This document shows positions 33,786 through 46,893 of a DNA stretch of 64,000 nucleotides, one piece after another. Numbering within the stretch: position 1 is the first letter of the stretch; each line of letters starts with the position of its first letter. The translations under genes were made by a program, and so were the position numbers. Below the pieces are notes generated by a model, which did not search any database, was not told the origin of the DNA, and worked only from the letters and a program-made list of their open reading frames with translations. The stretch is from Ophioderma brevispina (Eukaryota; Echinodermata; Ophiuroidea; Amphilepidida; Ophiodermatidae): assembly GCA_023653785.1 (NCBI GenBank), contig JAMKCH010019822.1:1-64000 (forward strand). The letters run 5' to 3'.

Positions 33786-36087
33786 ACCCCCAGGTGGTCG
33801 TCAAACAGCCGCTCAGTCCAGGGCCCTTTTTAAAGCCTGCGCAAAAAATAAGCCTTCGCACTGATTGGTCTGGCTAAGTGTCACTTACGCACATATGGCA
33901 CGTCGAGAGAACATTGCGAGTAAACCAAAACCATGTGTTTTTGGCCTAATGTTTGTTGGCGGAGGCTCTCCCCCCCCCGACCTCGGGGATATTTGAGACG
34001 TTTATACGATCGGGGGGTCCACGGATATGGGTTGAAGAGTCTAGTGTTATTTCAGTCGCTTAGCGTTTTCATCAGCCGTGACCCGAGGGAGGGTCTACTG
34101 TGATCTAATTTATTATGCATAGCACCTTATGACATCGGCCCAATTGAATTAAATATTTAAAAAATTCTATCGAGGTATTGGTAGGACACTGGTGCTATGA
34201 GATTCTTTATTCTGATAAAACAGTTTCCCTATATAAACCTATGTATATTAACAACGTTAAAAAGAATATCCCTGAAAAATACAAAATGACCAGATGTGTT
34301 TGTATTTAGGCTTAATATTGAGTAAAAACTCATAGCTTTACCAATTAAGCAATCAGCACAAATCTAGGTGAATCAATGTCGTACAAAATGCAGAAACTAA
34401 TTTGCGCGTCTTTTTTGTGCATTTTGGATTCGTTTTGGAAATCATATTTCGCCCCTAATTTACCACTTAACAATATTTTTTTTTTTTTATTTCTTAAATG
34501 TTGTTGTGTTTGAAGCGTCAAACCATGAGTGCATTTCACCCAAAAAACCTTTGGGAGAGTAGCTTATTATAAGAATGGCCTCGTGAGCCCCCCCCCCCTC
34601 TTATGCAGCCAACGAATTGCAAGACCCCTTATGCAGTTAAGTGTAACCAAGAAATGGGTACACATTACCCAACGTTGGCTTTTCACTGTGAATGCATGTT
34701 GGTTTAAATGTTTACAACCATGGCAGGTTTAAAGGAAATATGTCATGATTCGAATATTTGGAAATTTGGTATGGATGGAAAACTTAATTAACGTAGATTA
34801 CATATAAATCAAAATAAGTTGAAATTGGTCCCATTTGTTGAGTATTTTGCCCTTTTAATTTCCGGCCCAATAGCTTACTCGAAAACGATTCGACAAATCC
34901 ACATCGCATGCAAATGGTGCGTCAAGTGATGACCATCCTTAATTTACGTCGTTGTGACCATCATATCGCAGTGTTGCCACTTCCCTATAACTGCGATCGT
35001 GTGTTTTTATAATCCATAATATTAAAACACACCGAAATGAAACAAATAATGTCATTCTGGTAACTTTTTCAAATTTTAATTATTACTTTCATTAAATCCA
35101 TCATATTACAGTTCCGCAATAACCATTCGATCAACACGTGTTTTGGGTCATCAACTTTGACGTCACGAGAAGAGTAAAATTGGGCGCTTTTGAACAATGA
35201 AGCACGTGGGCGAACAATCCGCCCGTTTTCCCTTCCCCTTCTCTTCCTTCTTCGTATGTCAAAAAAACAAAAATGTTATTTTAAATTTGACCTCATTTGT
35301 TAATTTTACAGTCAATTGTTTGTATTATGTTTTCGGGAATTCGTGATGTATGTACAATATTTTATGAATGTAAGTCAACTGAGCTTGACAAAAACTCTTA
35401 GACATATTTCCTTTAAAAGAGTGTTGTAACTTTTTATGTTTTCTATTTTAACATTTTTACCATCCGCGTCACATTCCACTTTAAAAGCAAAATAATATGC
35501 TCATTCATTATAGCCAATAGTTTTGCCACCTACATATAATATATTCTCATTCCAATTAATTTTTGCACAATGATCAGACAACATGCTTGACATGCTTTTC
35601 AGCCAATAAGTTAAGGTCAGCCGTCATTTCGTCAAATGAACATTTATATATAAATTCCTGGCTACAACCTAGTTCTACTAATCTACCTAAAAGGTGATGA
35701 AATTTATCCGGTCTGTGTCACGTCACTAATAATATGGCTTATCTATATTCAAATATAGTTTGCCATTATGCAGAGTGCTGTTTGGTTTCATAATCTCAAA
35801 GCACTTTAAGGTCTAACTAAGCAAACATTATCGCGATGATTTAATCAAAGTGGAAAATACGAAATGTACAATTTTTACGAAATTTACGACATTTTCTAAT
35901 ATACAATTATTTCTTTTCAATGGAAGGATGCATGTTTGCCTTCGCCCTCGTTCTGTCCCTATCACTCTCACCCTTTTCCTATCCCATTCTGCTTTTTCTC
36001 CTGTATATAGTTTGGCACTCAGAACTATTCCAAAATATAATTGATATTACGGTCACACTTTTTGGGTATAAGAACGATTTAACACTT
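33786..36087. other. No recognisable gene
   Basis: Intergenic. GCATAGCACC near 34118 pairs with GGTGCTATG near 34190, a weak inverted repeat of about 80 bp. C-runs are present at 33971 and 34590. Frames carry no motif. Confidence 0.35.
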
Positions 36088-36240
36088 TCCTCTTCTTCCA
36101 CTTTCTCTCTCTCTCCCTCTCTCTCTCCCCCTCCTCCCTTCTTCCCCCCGTCCTACCGGCCTGTCCTTTCTCTTCTCCTCTTCTCTCCCCCCTCTCTCCC
36201 GTATTCTCGCCCCTCCTTCACTTTCCCCTCTCTTTTTGCG
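36088..36240. repeat. Polypyrimidine (CT-rich) tract
   Basis: Over 150 bp almost entirely C and T on the plus strand. The serine/proline-rich frame here and the arginine/glutamate-rich frame opposite are products of simple sequence. Confidence 0.9.
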
Positions 36241-36630
36241 CTGCGAATCAAGCTCCAAAGTAGCTAGGCCTCCGGGCTGTTCCGGTATTTCTTTTTTTCG
36301 AATCGTCACGAACACGTTATTTTGCGGCTTACCAATAATAAAAACGAGTCGAATTGGGAGGATACTGTTTTCCTTCCCCTCCTACCCACGTCAAGTCCAT
36401 ATTAATTAAAAGTTTTAGGACTGTGTCCTAATTATTTTTGTGTTAAACAACGTCACAATCGTCATAGGCAATTACAAAACATATCCGAATCCACGCTATT
36501 TTGGACGCCATATTGAAATGTGCAAAAAAAATTGGTTTGATGTCTTGCGACGGTAAGATTTCTGAAAAAAAAAAACAATGCCTGACGATTTTCTTGGATG
36601 TCTAAGGATTATATATACCCCAGGAAATCT
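36241..36630. other. No recognisable feature
   Basis: AT-rich spacer between the CT tract and the next element. Confidence 0.4.
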
Positions 36631-37035
36631 TACATTCTATATAACTTTTTGCAACTTGGAGATTCGTCCATGAAATTGTATATTTTTATTAACTGTTCAA
36701 ATTTAATTACTATATATTTTTTAAATAAAAATACATCAAAAATGTGTATCTTGAAATCTCTGATCTGCCTTTAAGAACAATGTTCCTCTGCCCTCCACTC
36801 TTCTCTCAATTTTTCTGTTTATCTCCCCCTCTTCCTCTCCATAGCTCTTATTCTCCCTCATTCTCTCTCGATATTCCATCTCTCTTCTCTCTTCTCCTCT
36901 CTTCCCCCCCCGGCCCTTCCCCCCCAACCCATTCCCCCAAAAACCCCACTCACCCCCACATTTTGATTCAAATGATTAAAAAATTTTAAAATTTCATGGA
37001 CGAATCTCCCTGTTGAAAAAAAAATTAAGAATGTA
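36631..37035. mobile_element. 405 bp inverted-repeat element with CT-rich core
   Basis: A perfect 20 bp inverted repeat, GGAGATTCGTCCATGAAATT at 36658-36677 and its reverse complement at 36990-37009, is extended outward by weaker pairing (TACATTCT / TACATTCT on the opposite strand). The core 36778-36930 is a second polypyrimidine tract. This has the form of a MITE that carries or gained a CT-rich interior. No target duplication was confirmed. Confidence 0.7.
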
Positions 37036-37045
37036 CACTTTCAGA

Positions 37046-37134
37046 CGCTGATGTAAAACCCACCAGGCTATTCAATTCCACGAATGACTCAGTTAGGCCT
37101 GGCTGGACCTGGGCTGATGTAAAAACCAACCAGG
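37046..37134 (+). repeat. Short direct repeat pair
   Basis: GCTGATGTAAAACCCACCAGG at 37047 and GCTGATGTAAAAACCAACCAGG at 37113 (keys GCTGATGTAAAA, ACCAGG) are 66 bp apart. A 121-codon minus frame spans 37025-37390. I recognise no motif in it and do not call it a gene. Confidence 0.5.
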
Positions 37135-37553
37135 TGAAGAAAACATTATTACTCTTCGAATGCCATTTGTTCTTTATTAATAATTTAAAGAGGGAAACAA
37201 ATGCAAGAGGATCCGCTCTGATTTTGCATGTCCGCATGTTTGACATAGAAGGAAAACTGACAGACCAGACAACTAGAAAGAATGGCATATAATGATTAGA
37301 ACCTGACACTAACCTGCATGTTTCCCAACTCCAACATGGGAGACGCGACCCTAAGGGGTTTACGGGGGTGAATTGAGCAAAGCGGTTCATCGAAACTAAC
37401 TTTCATTATCAATTTTCATTTAAAAAAAGAAGAAAGATTTTAATACAACAAAGGAGTTACTGGTCAATTTTACCAATGTCGTTTTAATTTCTATATGTGA
37501 GGAACATTTGGCGCAATACCGGTAACAAGCGTGGGGAGAAAGTGGGAGGGAGA

Positions 37554-37576
37554 AAGAGAGAGAGAGAGAGAGAGAG
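37554..37576. repeat. (GA)n microsatellite
   Basis: Eleven or so GA units. A shorter GA run follows near 37773. Confidence 0.9.
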
Positions 37577-38184
37577 TTATTTTTGGTTGGTGTTCAAAAA
37601 TACCGAATTATTTCTAAAAACCGAATTCCAATTTGTGAAGTGAATGAGGTCAGATTTCATCTTATTGTGCGGGGATATAGTTCATTTAGTGCTTTTACGC
37701 TTTGTTTATCCGCCAGACTATATACGTTGTCGCCTAACTTGATATTTAAAAGAAATGTCCGAAGCCTTGATAAAGAGAGAGAGAGAGATATAGTTTTAAA
37801 GGCAAATCAGACTGGGGTGGAAATTAGCATGGCACACGAGACTATGCGCCTATAAATTGTCTATGGAAGGAACGCGTAGAAGCGAACGATAATAGACCCG
37901 CTTTCCTAAATCAGATTAAATATTTTTTTCAGCGGATGTTCGTAACTGAATTGCAAGTCTGAAACATTGGTGAACGTTCTAACCGACTATCAAGTTGAAG
38001 TCATAACATAGTTTGTTATTTTTCAATTGGAACAAACTCCTAGTAATTATTATAATGATAAGCCGTGGCGTATCCGAGGGGCGTAGGGGAGTGCGTGTCC
38101 CCAATATTTGATTCATCGGTTTAGAACTGAGCTCCCGTAGTTCACTTTGAGAATTCAGGTCCATGGCGCTTGCTGCGTCGCTTG
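37577..38184. other. No recognisable gene
   Basis: Nothing supportable between the GA run and the M1 element. Confidence 0.4.
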
Positions 38185-38345
38185 CCAGTGGAGTAATTAT
38201 AGTCCCGCCGTGCCCACAGTCCGGACTCCATAGACAAAAACAGAATAAAGCGTTAAACTAATTTTGAGTGAAGAGTCACGAATCGAGGGCACTATTCTTT
38301 ACCATTGTAACCGCAATGTGGAGTGGTAATTACTTTCTACACCGG
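38185..38345 (-). mobile_element. MITE family M1, copy 4 (reversed)
   Basis: On the plus strand it starts CCAGTGGAGTAATTATAGTC, contains CTCCATAGAC, AATAAAGCGTTAA and GAAGAGTCACGAATCGAG, and ends CTTTCTACACCGG. It is in the same orientation as copy 2. It sits just upstream of the LINE fragment. Confidence 0.8.
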
Positions 38346-38369
38346 CCAGAGGATAGGTTTAAGTTCATT

Positions 38370-39410
38370 GGCACGTAGGGTTATTGTGCCTCACCAATGG
38401 AAGTCTGCCCTTGTCGTTCCTAATCCAAAGCAAGTTCCTCCTTGCATTGATAAGATCAGACCTATATCATTGACTGACATCTTTGCTAAAATTCATTGCT
38501 AAATGGGTTTTTCACGATTTGAAATAAACAACATTGATATGACATAAAGAAAACCAAACTTCATGATCTTTGGGAATAAAAAAATGTTGTTAATAAATTT
38601 AGTGATATTAATCTGAAGTATGATAATGCAGATTAAGAGTGACAAATTTAAGTAACTAGGTGTGTCTTTGACCCACCTTTTTATCTTGGTGTGGCATGTT
38701 TTGATTATATATCATCAATTATTTAAACGCATTGGGTGTTATTCTGTAGAGTTAAGTTTGTATCTTCCTTCAAACACCTTAATATTTTAGCCAATGCTTT
38801 AGTTTTTCCACATTTGACTATTGCATTCCAGTAACTACTGCAAAATTGAATATTCTTAACTCCTTCAAATTCTGCAAAACAAGCTTGCTCGTGATCTTTT
38901 ATCAGCTGATATAGAAACTCCATTAATGACTTTGATCCTACTTTTAAACTGGGATAAACTGGACAAAAGATGGCAAAATCAGCTTCTTTTTGTTGTTTTT
39001 CAAATGTTTAAAAATTATGCCCCATCTTAATCTTTCATCTCAGTTTATGTATATTTCTGATTTTCAATTCAAGAATCCCGTAGTCAATCTTCCAACACTT
39101 TTAGATTCCACCTTTACAATAATACCAGGCAAGCGTACTCTTATTTTTAGAGGGAGTACATTTGGACAGCCTCCCGACTGATGTAAGGTGGCAATTTTGT
39201 TTCTATGAACATAATACTTTCAATCTCTGTTCTAGAGTGAGTTTCTGTATATTTTGTCCTCTTATGATTTTGCTAATTACTATTTCAAATGTATTATTTT
39301 GTATTTTGGCATGGCTTTTGTATATTTATTTATTCGTCAGGGTCGCATGGGGACCAGTTTTGTAACTTAACCGAGTAACCCTGAATAATAAAGAATTTAC
39401 TTACGACAAT
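38370..39410 (+). pseudogene. CR1/L2-like LINE relic
   Basis: The 5' part (about 38389-38505) reads QWKSALVVPNPK then DKIRPISLTDIFAKI, the typical fingers region of CR1/L2/Jockey-group reverse transcriptases. The catalytic palm is missing. Sequence resumes at about 38555 with the C-terminal region in shifting frames: KTK..MIFGNKK, LQILQNKLARDLLSADI near 38860, NWDKLDKRWQNQLLFVVF near 38950, PGKRTLIFRGSTF near 39126. The 3' tail has CAGGGTCGCATGGGGACC, then CCCTGAATAATAAAG, a form common at the ends of such LINEs. It is 5'-truncated, internally deleted and frameshifted. Confidence 0.85.
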
Positions 39411-40239
39411 AACAGTTGCCCTATAGTCGCCTCTAGTTAAGGGGGGTCAGCGGGCCTATTCTAAACCACGAACCCGTAGTAGCCTCTTACGACATCAGGG
39501 GAGCACATCCGGCCAATTCTTAATCACGAACCCGGAGGGGGTCCGAAGGAAGTGGTTAACACTCCTATTTTTCACCCACTAAAATTCTCATTTTGCACTC
39601 CTTTTCAAGCAAAGCAAGCAAACAACTGGGTATGTGTAAGGTACAGGGTGGTCCCAAAGCGATGGATGGGGGATGGGGTGGCCACACCCCTTTTGAGAGA
39701 AAGCACCCACACGCCTACTATGATACATGAATATCACAGACACTTGATTTTCAGTGGTACCAATGGATAGCTAAACGACCCTCTTCTTTTCATTGATACC
39801 AAATAAGTGCCAACATTATGCCAGAATGATGTCATAAAGTTTGCACGTCAGCAAAACTTTCAATTTCCATACACACAGAGTACACACAGTGCATATAGGG
39901 CAAATTCAAATTTTAGATCCATCTGTGTTATGTAGTTTTTTGGCTCTACATGAAAAATGACTAGGTTGTGTACAGAGAACGTTCATTGCTATCATGTTTT
40001 TGATTTCAGTAAACTTGCAAAATATCAATTTTTTACCCCATAGGCATATCCAGTATGGCATATGTTACCATGGCTTGATGTAATCAATTTGATAGGAAAA
40101 TGGTGTCAATATTGCTACTGGATGGCCCATAGACAGTACTGCCATCAATGTAACAAGTGTAGAGTGTACAATAGGGGTTGTGGCTGCTCTCACCCCATTA
40201 ATTTTCATCACTCACTCCTACCCATGGTTGTTTGGACAG
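39411..40239. other. No confident gene
   Basis: AACCACGAACCCG and AATCACGAACCCGG recur near 39461 and 39522 as a short direct repeat. A cysteine-rich 61-codon frame at 40062-40247 has no recognised zinc-binding spacing and is not called. Confidence 0.35.
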
Positions 40240-40420
40240 GGCAATAAACTCATGTGAGGGCCCCGTCCCTTCGGAGGGACGTTAACCGCGGTCCGTTTAT
40301 GGAAATCACATCCATACATGCTTGTCACAGCTAGGTTCGAAAGAGTAGGGTGTTACCCATAGCTGTCCCTTAATCCATCCCGGTGCTGTGTTGGGGGGGG
40401 GTCCCTTGGGCCGATAACTT
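40240..40420 (+). repeat. SINE-like repeat fragment with conserved hairpin
   Basis: CCGTCCCTTCGGAGGGACG is a perfect hairpin followed by TTAACCGCGGTCCG, a motif I associate with the bodies of tRNA-derived SINEs in several invertebrates. CACAGCTAGGTTCGAAAGAG follows. No tRNA head is visible, so it is either truncated or another repeat type. The attribution is from memory of the motif only. Confidence 0.45.
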
Positions 40421-41852
40421 CGTCTCAATTTGCCTCTTCGACCCAGGACAATGGGGAGCTGTCATGGGGAATGTTACAATCTAGCCTAAGTGCTGATAGG
40501 AGCTGCGCCGGTTGCACCCTATTGAAGCGAATGATTCCGGAGATCCATAGTGACAGCGTAATAAATATCGGACCTGGAGCCTGCCAGCTCCGGCGTGAGT
40601 AAAACATCTTCCCCGCATCTGTGACTATTGAAACTTTGGTCACAACGCCCTGTGTCCCCTTCTAAGACAAGTGTCGCGTCAATTAAGTAGTAGTATTTTT
40701 ATACTTCTTTATGACATCATAAATGGGAATATTTGTTTTAATTTCATACCATAGAAAGAAGTTCTAGTTTTCTGTGGCCCGGTTCTGTGATACCAAATTT
40801 ATAGAATCATTGTGCTTGTACTATACATTTGACTTTTTCTCTGGCACAGTGTAAGGGATAGGCAACTGTGAAGAGGGGATTATGGCATGTGTTAACCACG
40901 ACTAATTATGGATCCATACATATAATGCCAAATATTAAACCTAGAACAATGACATGACAGTATAATTGTTTACAAGCTTTTTACCGTAGTCAAGACAATA
41001 GCAGCCTGTTCTCCAAAAAATGGTACAATCAGAAAAAATTTTGGTTAAATATGAATGTCAAATAAGTCATTCTTACTTGGTATATATTAAAGAACACAGA
41101 ACGCTTCCAATGGTGTTTGTTTCATCTTATTTGCTTTTGTCAAGCGAAAAAGATATAATCAATTTTAGTGCGATACACCAAAATCGATTTTGTGCCACTT
41201 TTATGCATAGGCAGAGTTGTTTCGCGCAGTTATGCCATGCTGGCTTGAAGCTTACAAATCGATTGCAACTTGACAAAAAACAAAACACAGATTAAGTAAC
41301 AAGGAAGTCTTTACTATTACACAAGTGTAATAGTCACATAATCAGTTCAATGATAAATATTTTCTTTTCATAAAATAAACAATACAAATATTTATTGCAA
41401 CATCTGAAAATGAGCTTTTTAATATTACAAAATGTGTATCTGTTAAATCTGCCAGAAGGAATGTATTGCAACCACATAAACACCCCAAAATCCAAAGAAA
41501 TGGTTTTACAATATTGCACTATTTTTGTGTTGCATTTATTAATTGTTGAAGTCAATAAATTTGAAATTAGGAAGCAAGTATCAAGGTGTTGGTAGGAATT
41601 TTGCGTTTCAGATACTTGCTCCAGGTTGGCTGTACACTCATGTTCTCTTCTAACAAACAAAAGTATTTGAATGTTTTCACTTTATCTTAAAACCAAACTT
41701 ACTGATCCTAGCTTCCACCATTACGTAATGTTTTCGTATATTTTAAGAGTTTCTTTATGAAGATAATCACTTTTAAAGAATTTCATATCTGTTCAAATGT
41801 GATAACTTATGTTTTAACTAATTCTTTCACCGTTTCACTCAACCAGACAGTG
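40421..41852. other. No recognisable gene
   Basis: Two minus/plus frame pairs (41334-41660, 41395-41595) overlap antiparallel and have no motif. Confidence 0.4.
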
Positions 41853-43386
41853 GCACAACTCGATTTTGTGTTCCGCATTAACTGGAGTTATCTCTCATTG
41901 AAACAAGCAAATGAGTTAAACAAAAATGCGGGAAATCCTGGGTCTTTTCGCTTTAATCTGATGTACAACACACTTCTTAGTTTGAGATATAATAATTGAA
42001 AAAAATCGGTTTCTGATTGTACCAATTTTTTTAGACAGGCTGTATATACACATTCTGTACAGAACTTTAATATCCATCTCACTTGTATCATACATGTTAT
42101 ATAATGCAATTAACCATATGGATTTTTTTAAAGCAATATTGTTATCCAGTGGAAGTTGACAAGCTGCTAAATACATAGTAAATTATAACAGTTATCATTG
42201 TGAGTTGATATATCGTCGTGGTCACGACATAGTGTCGAATCTGATTTGTTGGCCAAATTGAGTTAATAGTTGATTCTGTTGCATTTTATTACTCTTAATT
42301 GTACCCAAAATAAAGTGAAATTACATCTAACCAAAATAGCCGCAGTCTAATAACACCCTTTGTATAAACGGGTTCACAAACAATCGAATACTATTTGAAT
42401 AGCTTGTGGTCCAAATATCTCAAAACACACAATAAATTGCGAACGAATACGTATTCGCTGGACAAGATTGCTTACTTTAGTGACAAATCGACAATAGGTC
42501 TGTCAAGATTTAAGGCAATCGGTGAAATTACCTTTCTATACGTCATGAGGGATTGGTCATGTTTTTCCATTTTAATTTTTTGAGTTTTAATTATTTTACA
42601 TGTACTAATGAAACACGGTCGTGCGTCGTGAAAGAATTATCCAAGTTTTGTCAGTTTTAACTTTGTACAAATAAACCAAATTTGTTCACTTTTGGGGTAC
42701 ATAGTGGCATTACCCCTCGTATTACCAAGGGGGAGAGTTACCACCCCAGGTAAACTTTCATTCGGTGCACAAAAACGTTAAAACTTCGTTAAGTACTTCC
42801 ATATAATTAATTTCACATCCTTCTGCGCATTTTGGCGAAACAACTGTGAAGGTAGCACCCTCACCGGGCCGGGTTAGTGTCGAAGTCGATTGGTGGGAGT
42901 TGTTCTATTAATCTACGACCCATTATTGAAAATGGCAGCCATTCTGATTGGTCAGTTTAACTTATTATGCAATAATGAGCCTCTAATGCATTTTCTTATC
43001 ATTTATTTCCTTCATACACTAAATAAGGCATATACTTTAAAACCTATACAAAACACAGTAAAACTAAGTTGCTTTAGTTAATAGAATAGAAAATAAGGTT
43101 TTTAATTATCATCTATGTGCTCATATGTATCCTCGGGAGGAAAAATACAAATAATGGGCGCCATTATTAGTTTTTCCGACCTCGCGCACATTATTCGCCT
43201 ATACATGAATACTGCTTACCCTTTATTATTAGTTTCATTTGTTTAAATTGTGCACTGTATGGCTCTTAGTTGATTAAAATAGCCATTTTCCATATCATTT
43301 GGGGCCAAAACCCCGCATGAAAATCCATCTTCTTTACCTATGTTGTATGCAAAATTTCCATTTTTTTCATTTTTACTCTGAAATTG
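41853..43386 (+). repeat. 1.54 kb tandem duplication, unit A
   Basis: Begins TGGCACAACTCGATTTTGTG and ends TTCATTTTTACTCTGAAA. It is repeated head to tail at 43387-44942. Shared landmarks include ATTGAAAAAAATCG / ATAGAAAAAAAAATCG, ACGACATAGTGTCGAATCTG, GACAATAGGTCTGTCAAGAT, GACATTACCCCTCGTATTACC-like text and TATGTGCTCATA. The copies differ mainly by one-base indels. No frame survives in both copies, so it is not coding. Confidence 0.9.
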
Positions 43387-44942
43387 GCACAAACTCGATT
43401 TTTATGTTCCGCAGTAAAGGGAGTCTATCTTCAATTGAAAAAGAAAATGAGTGAAACAAAAAAATGCTGGAAAGCCTGTCTTTTCTCTTTAATATGATGT
43501 ACAACAAACTTACTTAAGTTTAGATATAATAGAAAAAAAAATCGTTGCTGATTGAACAATTTGTAGACAGGCTGGTAAGAACTTTCGGTAAAGAACCTTT
43601 AAAAATCCATATCACTTGTATAGACAATGTTATATAATGCAATGCCCATATGGTTTTTTTTAAGACATATTCGTTATCAAGTGTAAGTTGACAAGCATGA
43701 TATAAAATAATAGTAAATTTATAACAGTTATCCAATTTGCGTTGATAATATCGTCTGGTCACGACATAGTGTCGAATCTGATTGTTGGTCAACTTGAGTT
43801 AATAGTTGACTTCTGGTTGCATTTTATGTACTCATTGAATGATCCCAAAAATAAAAGTGGAAATAAATCTAACCAAAATAGCCGCAGTGAATAACACCCA
43901 TTTGTATAAAACGGGTTCCACAAAACAATCGAATACGTATTTGATAGCTTTGTGTGTCCAAATATTCTCAAAAACACACAGATAAATTGCGAACGATTAA
44001 GTTTCGCTGGGACAAAGATTGCTACGAGTGATCAAAATCGACAATAGGTCTGTCAAGATTTAAGGCAATCGGTGAAATTAACCTTTCTATACTTCATGAG
44101 GGATTGGTCATGTTATTTCACATTTTAATTTTTGAGTTTTAATTATGTTACTTGTACTAATTGAAACCTACGGTCTGTGCGTCGTGAAAAGAATTATCCA
44201 AGTTTTGTAGTTTTAACATTTGTACAAATAAACCAAATTTATCACTTTTAGGGGGACATAGTGACATTACCCCTCGTATTACCAAAGGGGATGAGTTACC
44301 ACCCCAGGTAAACTTTCCCCCGGTGCACAAAAACGTTAAAAACTTTCGTTAAGTCTTCCATATAATTATTTCACATCCTTCTGCTCATTTTGGCGAAACA
44401 AATGTGAAGGTAGCACCGTCACCGGGGTTAGCATCGAAGTCGATTGGTGGGGAGTGGTTCTATTACATCTACGACCCATTATTGAAAATGCAGCATTCTG
44501 ATTGGTCAGTTTACTTTATTATGCAATAATGAGCCTCTAATGCATTTTCTTATCATTTAGTTTCCTTCATACACATAAATAAGGCATATTACTTTAAAAC
44601 CTATACAAAAACACAGTAAAATCAAGTTGTTTTAGTTAATAGAATAGAAATAAAGGTTTTTAGTATCATCTATGTGCTCATAATGTATCCTCGGGAGGAA
44701 AAAATACAAATAAGGGCGCCATTATTTAGTTTTTCCTAACTCGGGCACATTATTCGCCTATAAATGATACTGCATTACCCTTTAGTTATTAGTTCATTTG
44801 TTTAAATTGTGCACTGTATGGCTCTTATGTTGATTAAAGACTAGTCATTTTCCATATCATTTGGGGCCAAAACCCGCATGAAAATCCAATATTCTTACCT
44901 ATTTTGATGCAAAATTTCATTTTTTTCATTTTTACTCTGAAA
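43387..44942 (+). repeat. 1.54 kb tandem duplication, unit B
   Basis: Head-to-tail copy of 41853-43386 with a sharp junction (ACTCTGAAA|TTGGCACAAACTCG). Downstream of unit B the sequence diverges at ACTCTGAAAATGACC. Together the units fill 3.1 kb without a gene. Confidence 0.9.
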
Positions 44943-45569
44943 ATGACCAATTTTGCCAACTTGTGAACTTTGACGTCATTGTGACGCCAAACTAGGTTAT
45001 GTTGGAAGCAATAGAATAGAATTAAAAACGGAGTTCTCGGGGTGTTTACCACCCCACCCCTTAGTAAACCGTGTTACATAAATAGACTTAGTAAACATAT
45101 TGTGAAAGTTTGATTTTCTTAATGTTAACTTGGATATTCTACAAACTAAATAATTACTAATACATCATTTTAAAAATCTCGCCTTTCAGGAACAAATGGA
45201 TATTTTCTTTGAGAACTTGTTTGTATAAGCGTTAGTGCCCTCTAAATTGTTTAGATTATGTTAGGTTTTATGAGTATATTACCCATTTACCCGTTAATTC
45301 GTTCAATTTTGGTGTATATTTTAAGCGTGTACATTACTTTAAAAGATAGGAACTATATGTGTACTGAAAAATTTAAGAAACGAGAAAAATATGGTTGTTA
45401 TAAAGTTGTATAGACCACTTTTATCCTCCAAAAACTTTTGAGTTATGAAACATTCCAGTTACATTTTAAATATTTTCTGAGCTCAATTTTTGAACAGCTC
45501 TAGCCAATATTTATTGTGTGTTGCAACATGCATAATATTTATTAATTTTTCATATAACATGCACTACAA
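44943..45569. other. No recognisable gene
   Basis: AT-rich, no supported feature. Confidence 0.45.
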
Positions 45570-45640
45570 TGTTTCATCATCGTCATCATCATCATCATCG
45601 GCATCATCATCATCATCATCATCATCATCGATCAGTAGCA
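45570..45640. repeat. (ATC)n microsatellite
   Basis: About twenty ATC/CATCAT triplets with few interruptions, continuing weakly to 45750. The poly-serine frame across it is an artefact. Confidence 0.9.
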
Positions 45641-46574
45641 TAATTGTCGTCGTCAATTCAAGCTCGATTTTTCCTTATTTCATCGTTATTGCCACCATCA
45701 TTACCGCCATCGTTATTCTTATCATCGTGGCATCATCGGCATCATCATTTTAAAATAGTGAAAACCTGTAGCTATGGTAATCTCACCATACCAACATTAG
45801 AAATCAACGGGTTTCATGCAGTCGAATACGTATTCGACTCCTTAGAACACAGCAAATCAAACATTTGGGTTTTGACAAACTATCAAATCACATTCAGTGG
45901 CCATTTGAATAAGAAAACAGTTGTTTCTTGGTATTTTAATACTGTCGTCAGTTAGTAACCATTCATGTCTTTAACATACACCACTTAAAATAGCCATTTC
46001 CTTTTATTTCATTTAATTACCCGCATTCATAAGTAACTCAAACTTTCAAACGCCGTTTTCTCAGAACTAGCATAAATGCTGATTCGACAGTATGCAGAAC
46101 CCACGACAATATAAATGCTTCTAACACAATAAGTGATTTCACACAGTATTACCAAAATGTGGAAATCTTCAATTGTGAGTTTAATAAACTTCCAACACCT
46201 TTTTACTTCATATATGCATTACATAATAGGTAAAGGCTTTTTTCTTCTTTTAATACACATGTCATATGTCATTGTGAGTGACATACTTTTGTACTTCATA
46301 GGAAATAAAACATACATATTTTACAACCATTCATAATGTAATGAGTACATAAATGTATTCACCACAATATCACAATAGTTATTTTGTTCATAATTTCTGT
46401 TTTGGTTTTACCACCATAGCTTATATGTACGTGTTAATTTGAATCTACAAATTCTTGACAATGTTTCCGCATTCATGTGACAATTCTCTTTCTGTATTGT
46501 ACGTCAAAAATAAAATTGGTTTAAATAACGATGGCCAAACACTTTAACCTGTTACTAAAGGATCTAATAGTTTC
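45641..46574. other. No recognisable gene
   Basis: AT-rich, with no motif beyond the edge of the ATC repeat. Confidence 0.4.
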
Positions 46575-46893
46575 GAGCCACATTCAAAACTTTGTGTATG
46601 TTATCAGAAGTGAACTTACGACCTTGAATATAGTATCTTAATTGTTGATAGGCCCAATAATGCCAAACATGTTTGCCTCTGAAAAACATATTTATTTCTT
46701 GGTTTCAATTGTTATTCAGATAAGATTGTATTTCTCCTCTGCGCATCTGTTCTCGTTGACTGAGAACCGTCTAAGAAAGTCTTGGATGCATCTGTTTGCA
46801 ACAAAAAATTCTTCGCAAAATTTAGTGCTTGAGAATGGGTTCTGTAGCCAAATACTGTTGAGATCTTCAAATTTCAACTACTTCGTTCTCCAG
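46575..46893 (-). pseudogene. Ty3/Gypsy relic, RNase H part
   Basis: On the minus strand, in shifting frames, I read FEDL, then NFAKNFLLQTDAS (near 46783-46820), then RYYIQGRKFTSDN (near 46595-46635). These are the start of RNase H (the catalytic TDAS region) and the later block before the ITDH-like motif of Gypsy polyproteins. The fragment stops abruptly at the inverted-repeat element starting at 46894. It is frameshifted and dead. Confidence 0.75.

Noticed and set aside
35920..36315. Overlapping 115-codon and 78-codon frames on opposite strands
   Set aside because: Both come from the CT-rich tract; composition is simple-sequence.
40062..40247. Cysteine/histidine-rich 61-codon frame resembling a zinc finger
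   Set aside because: Cys spacing does not fit a family I know, and there is no splice or promoter context.
45490..45753. Serine-rich open frame
   Set aside because: Entirely explained by the (ATC)n microsatellite.
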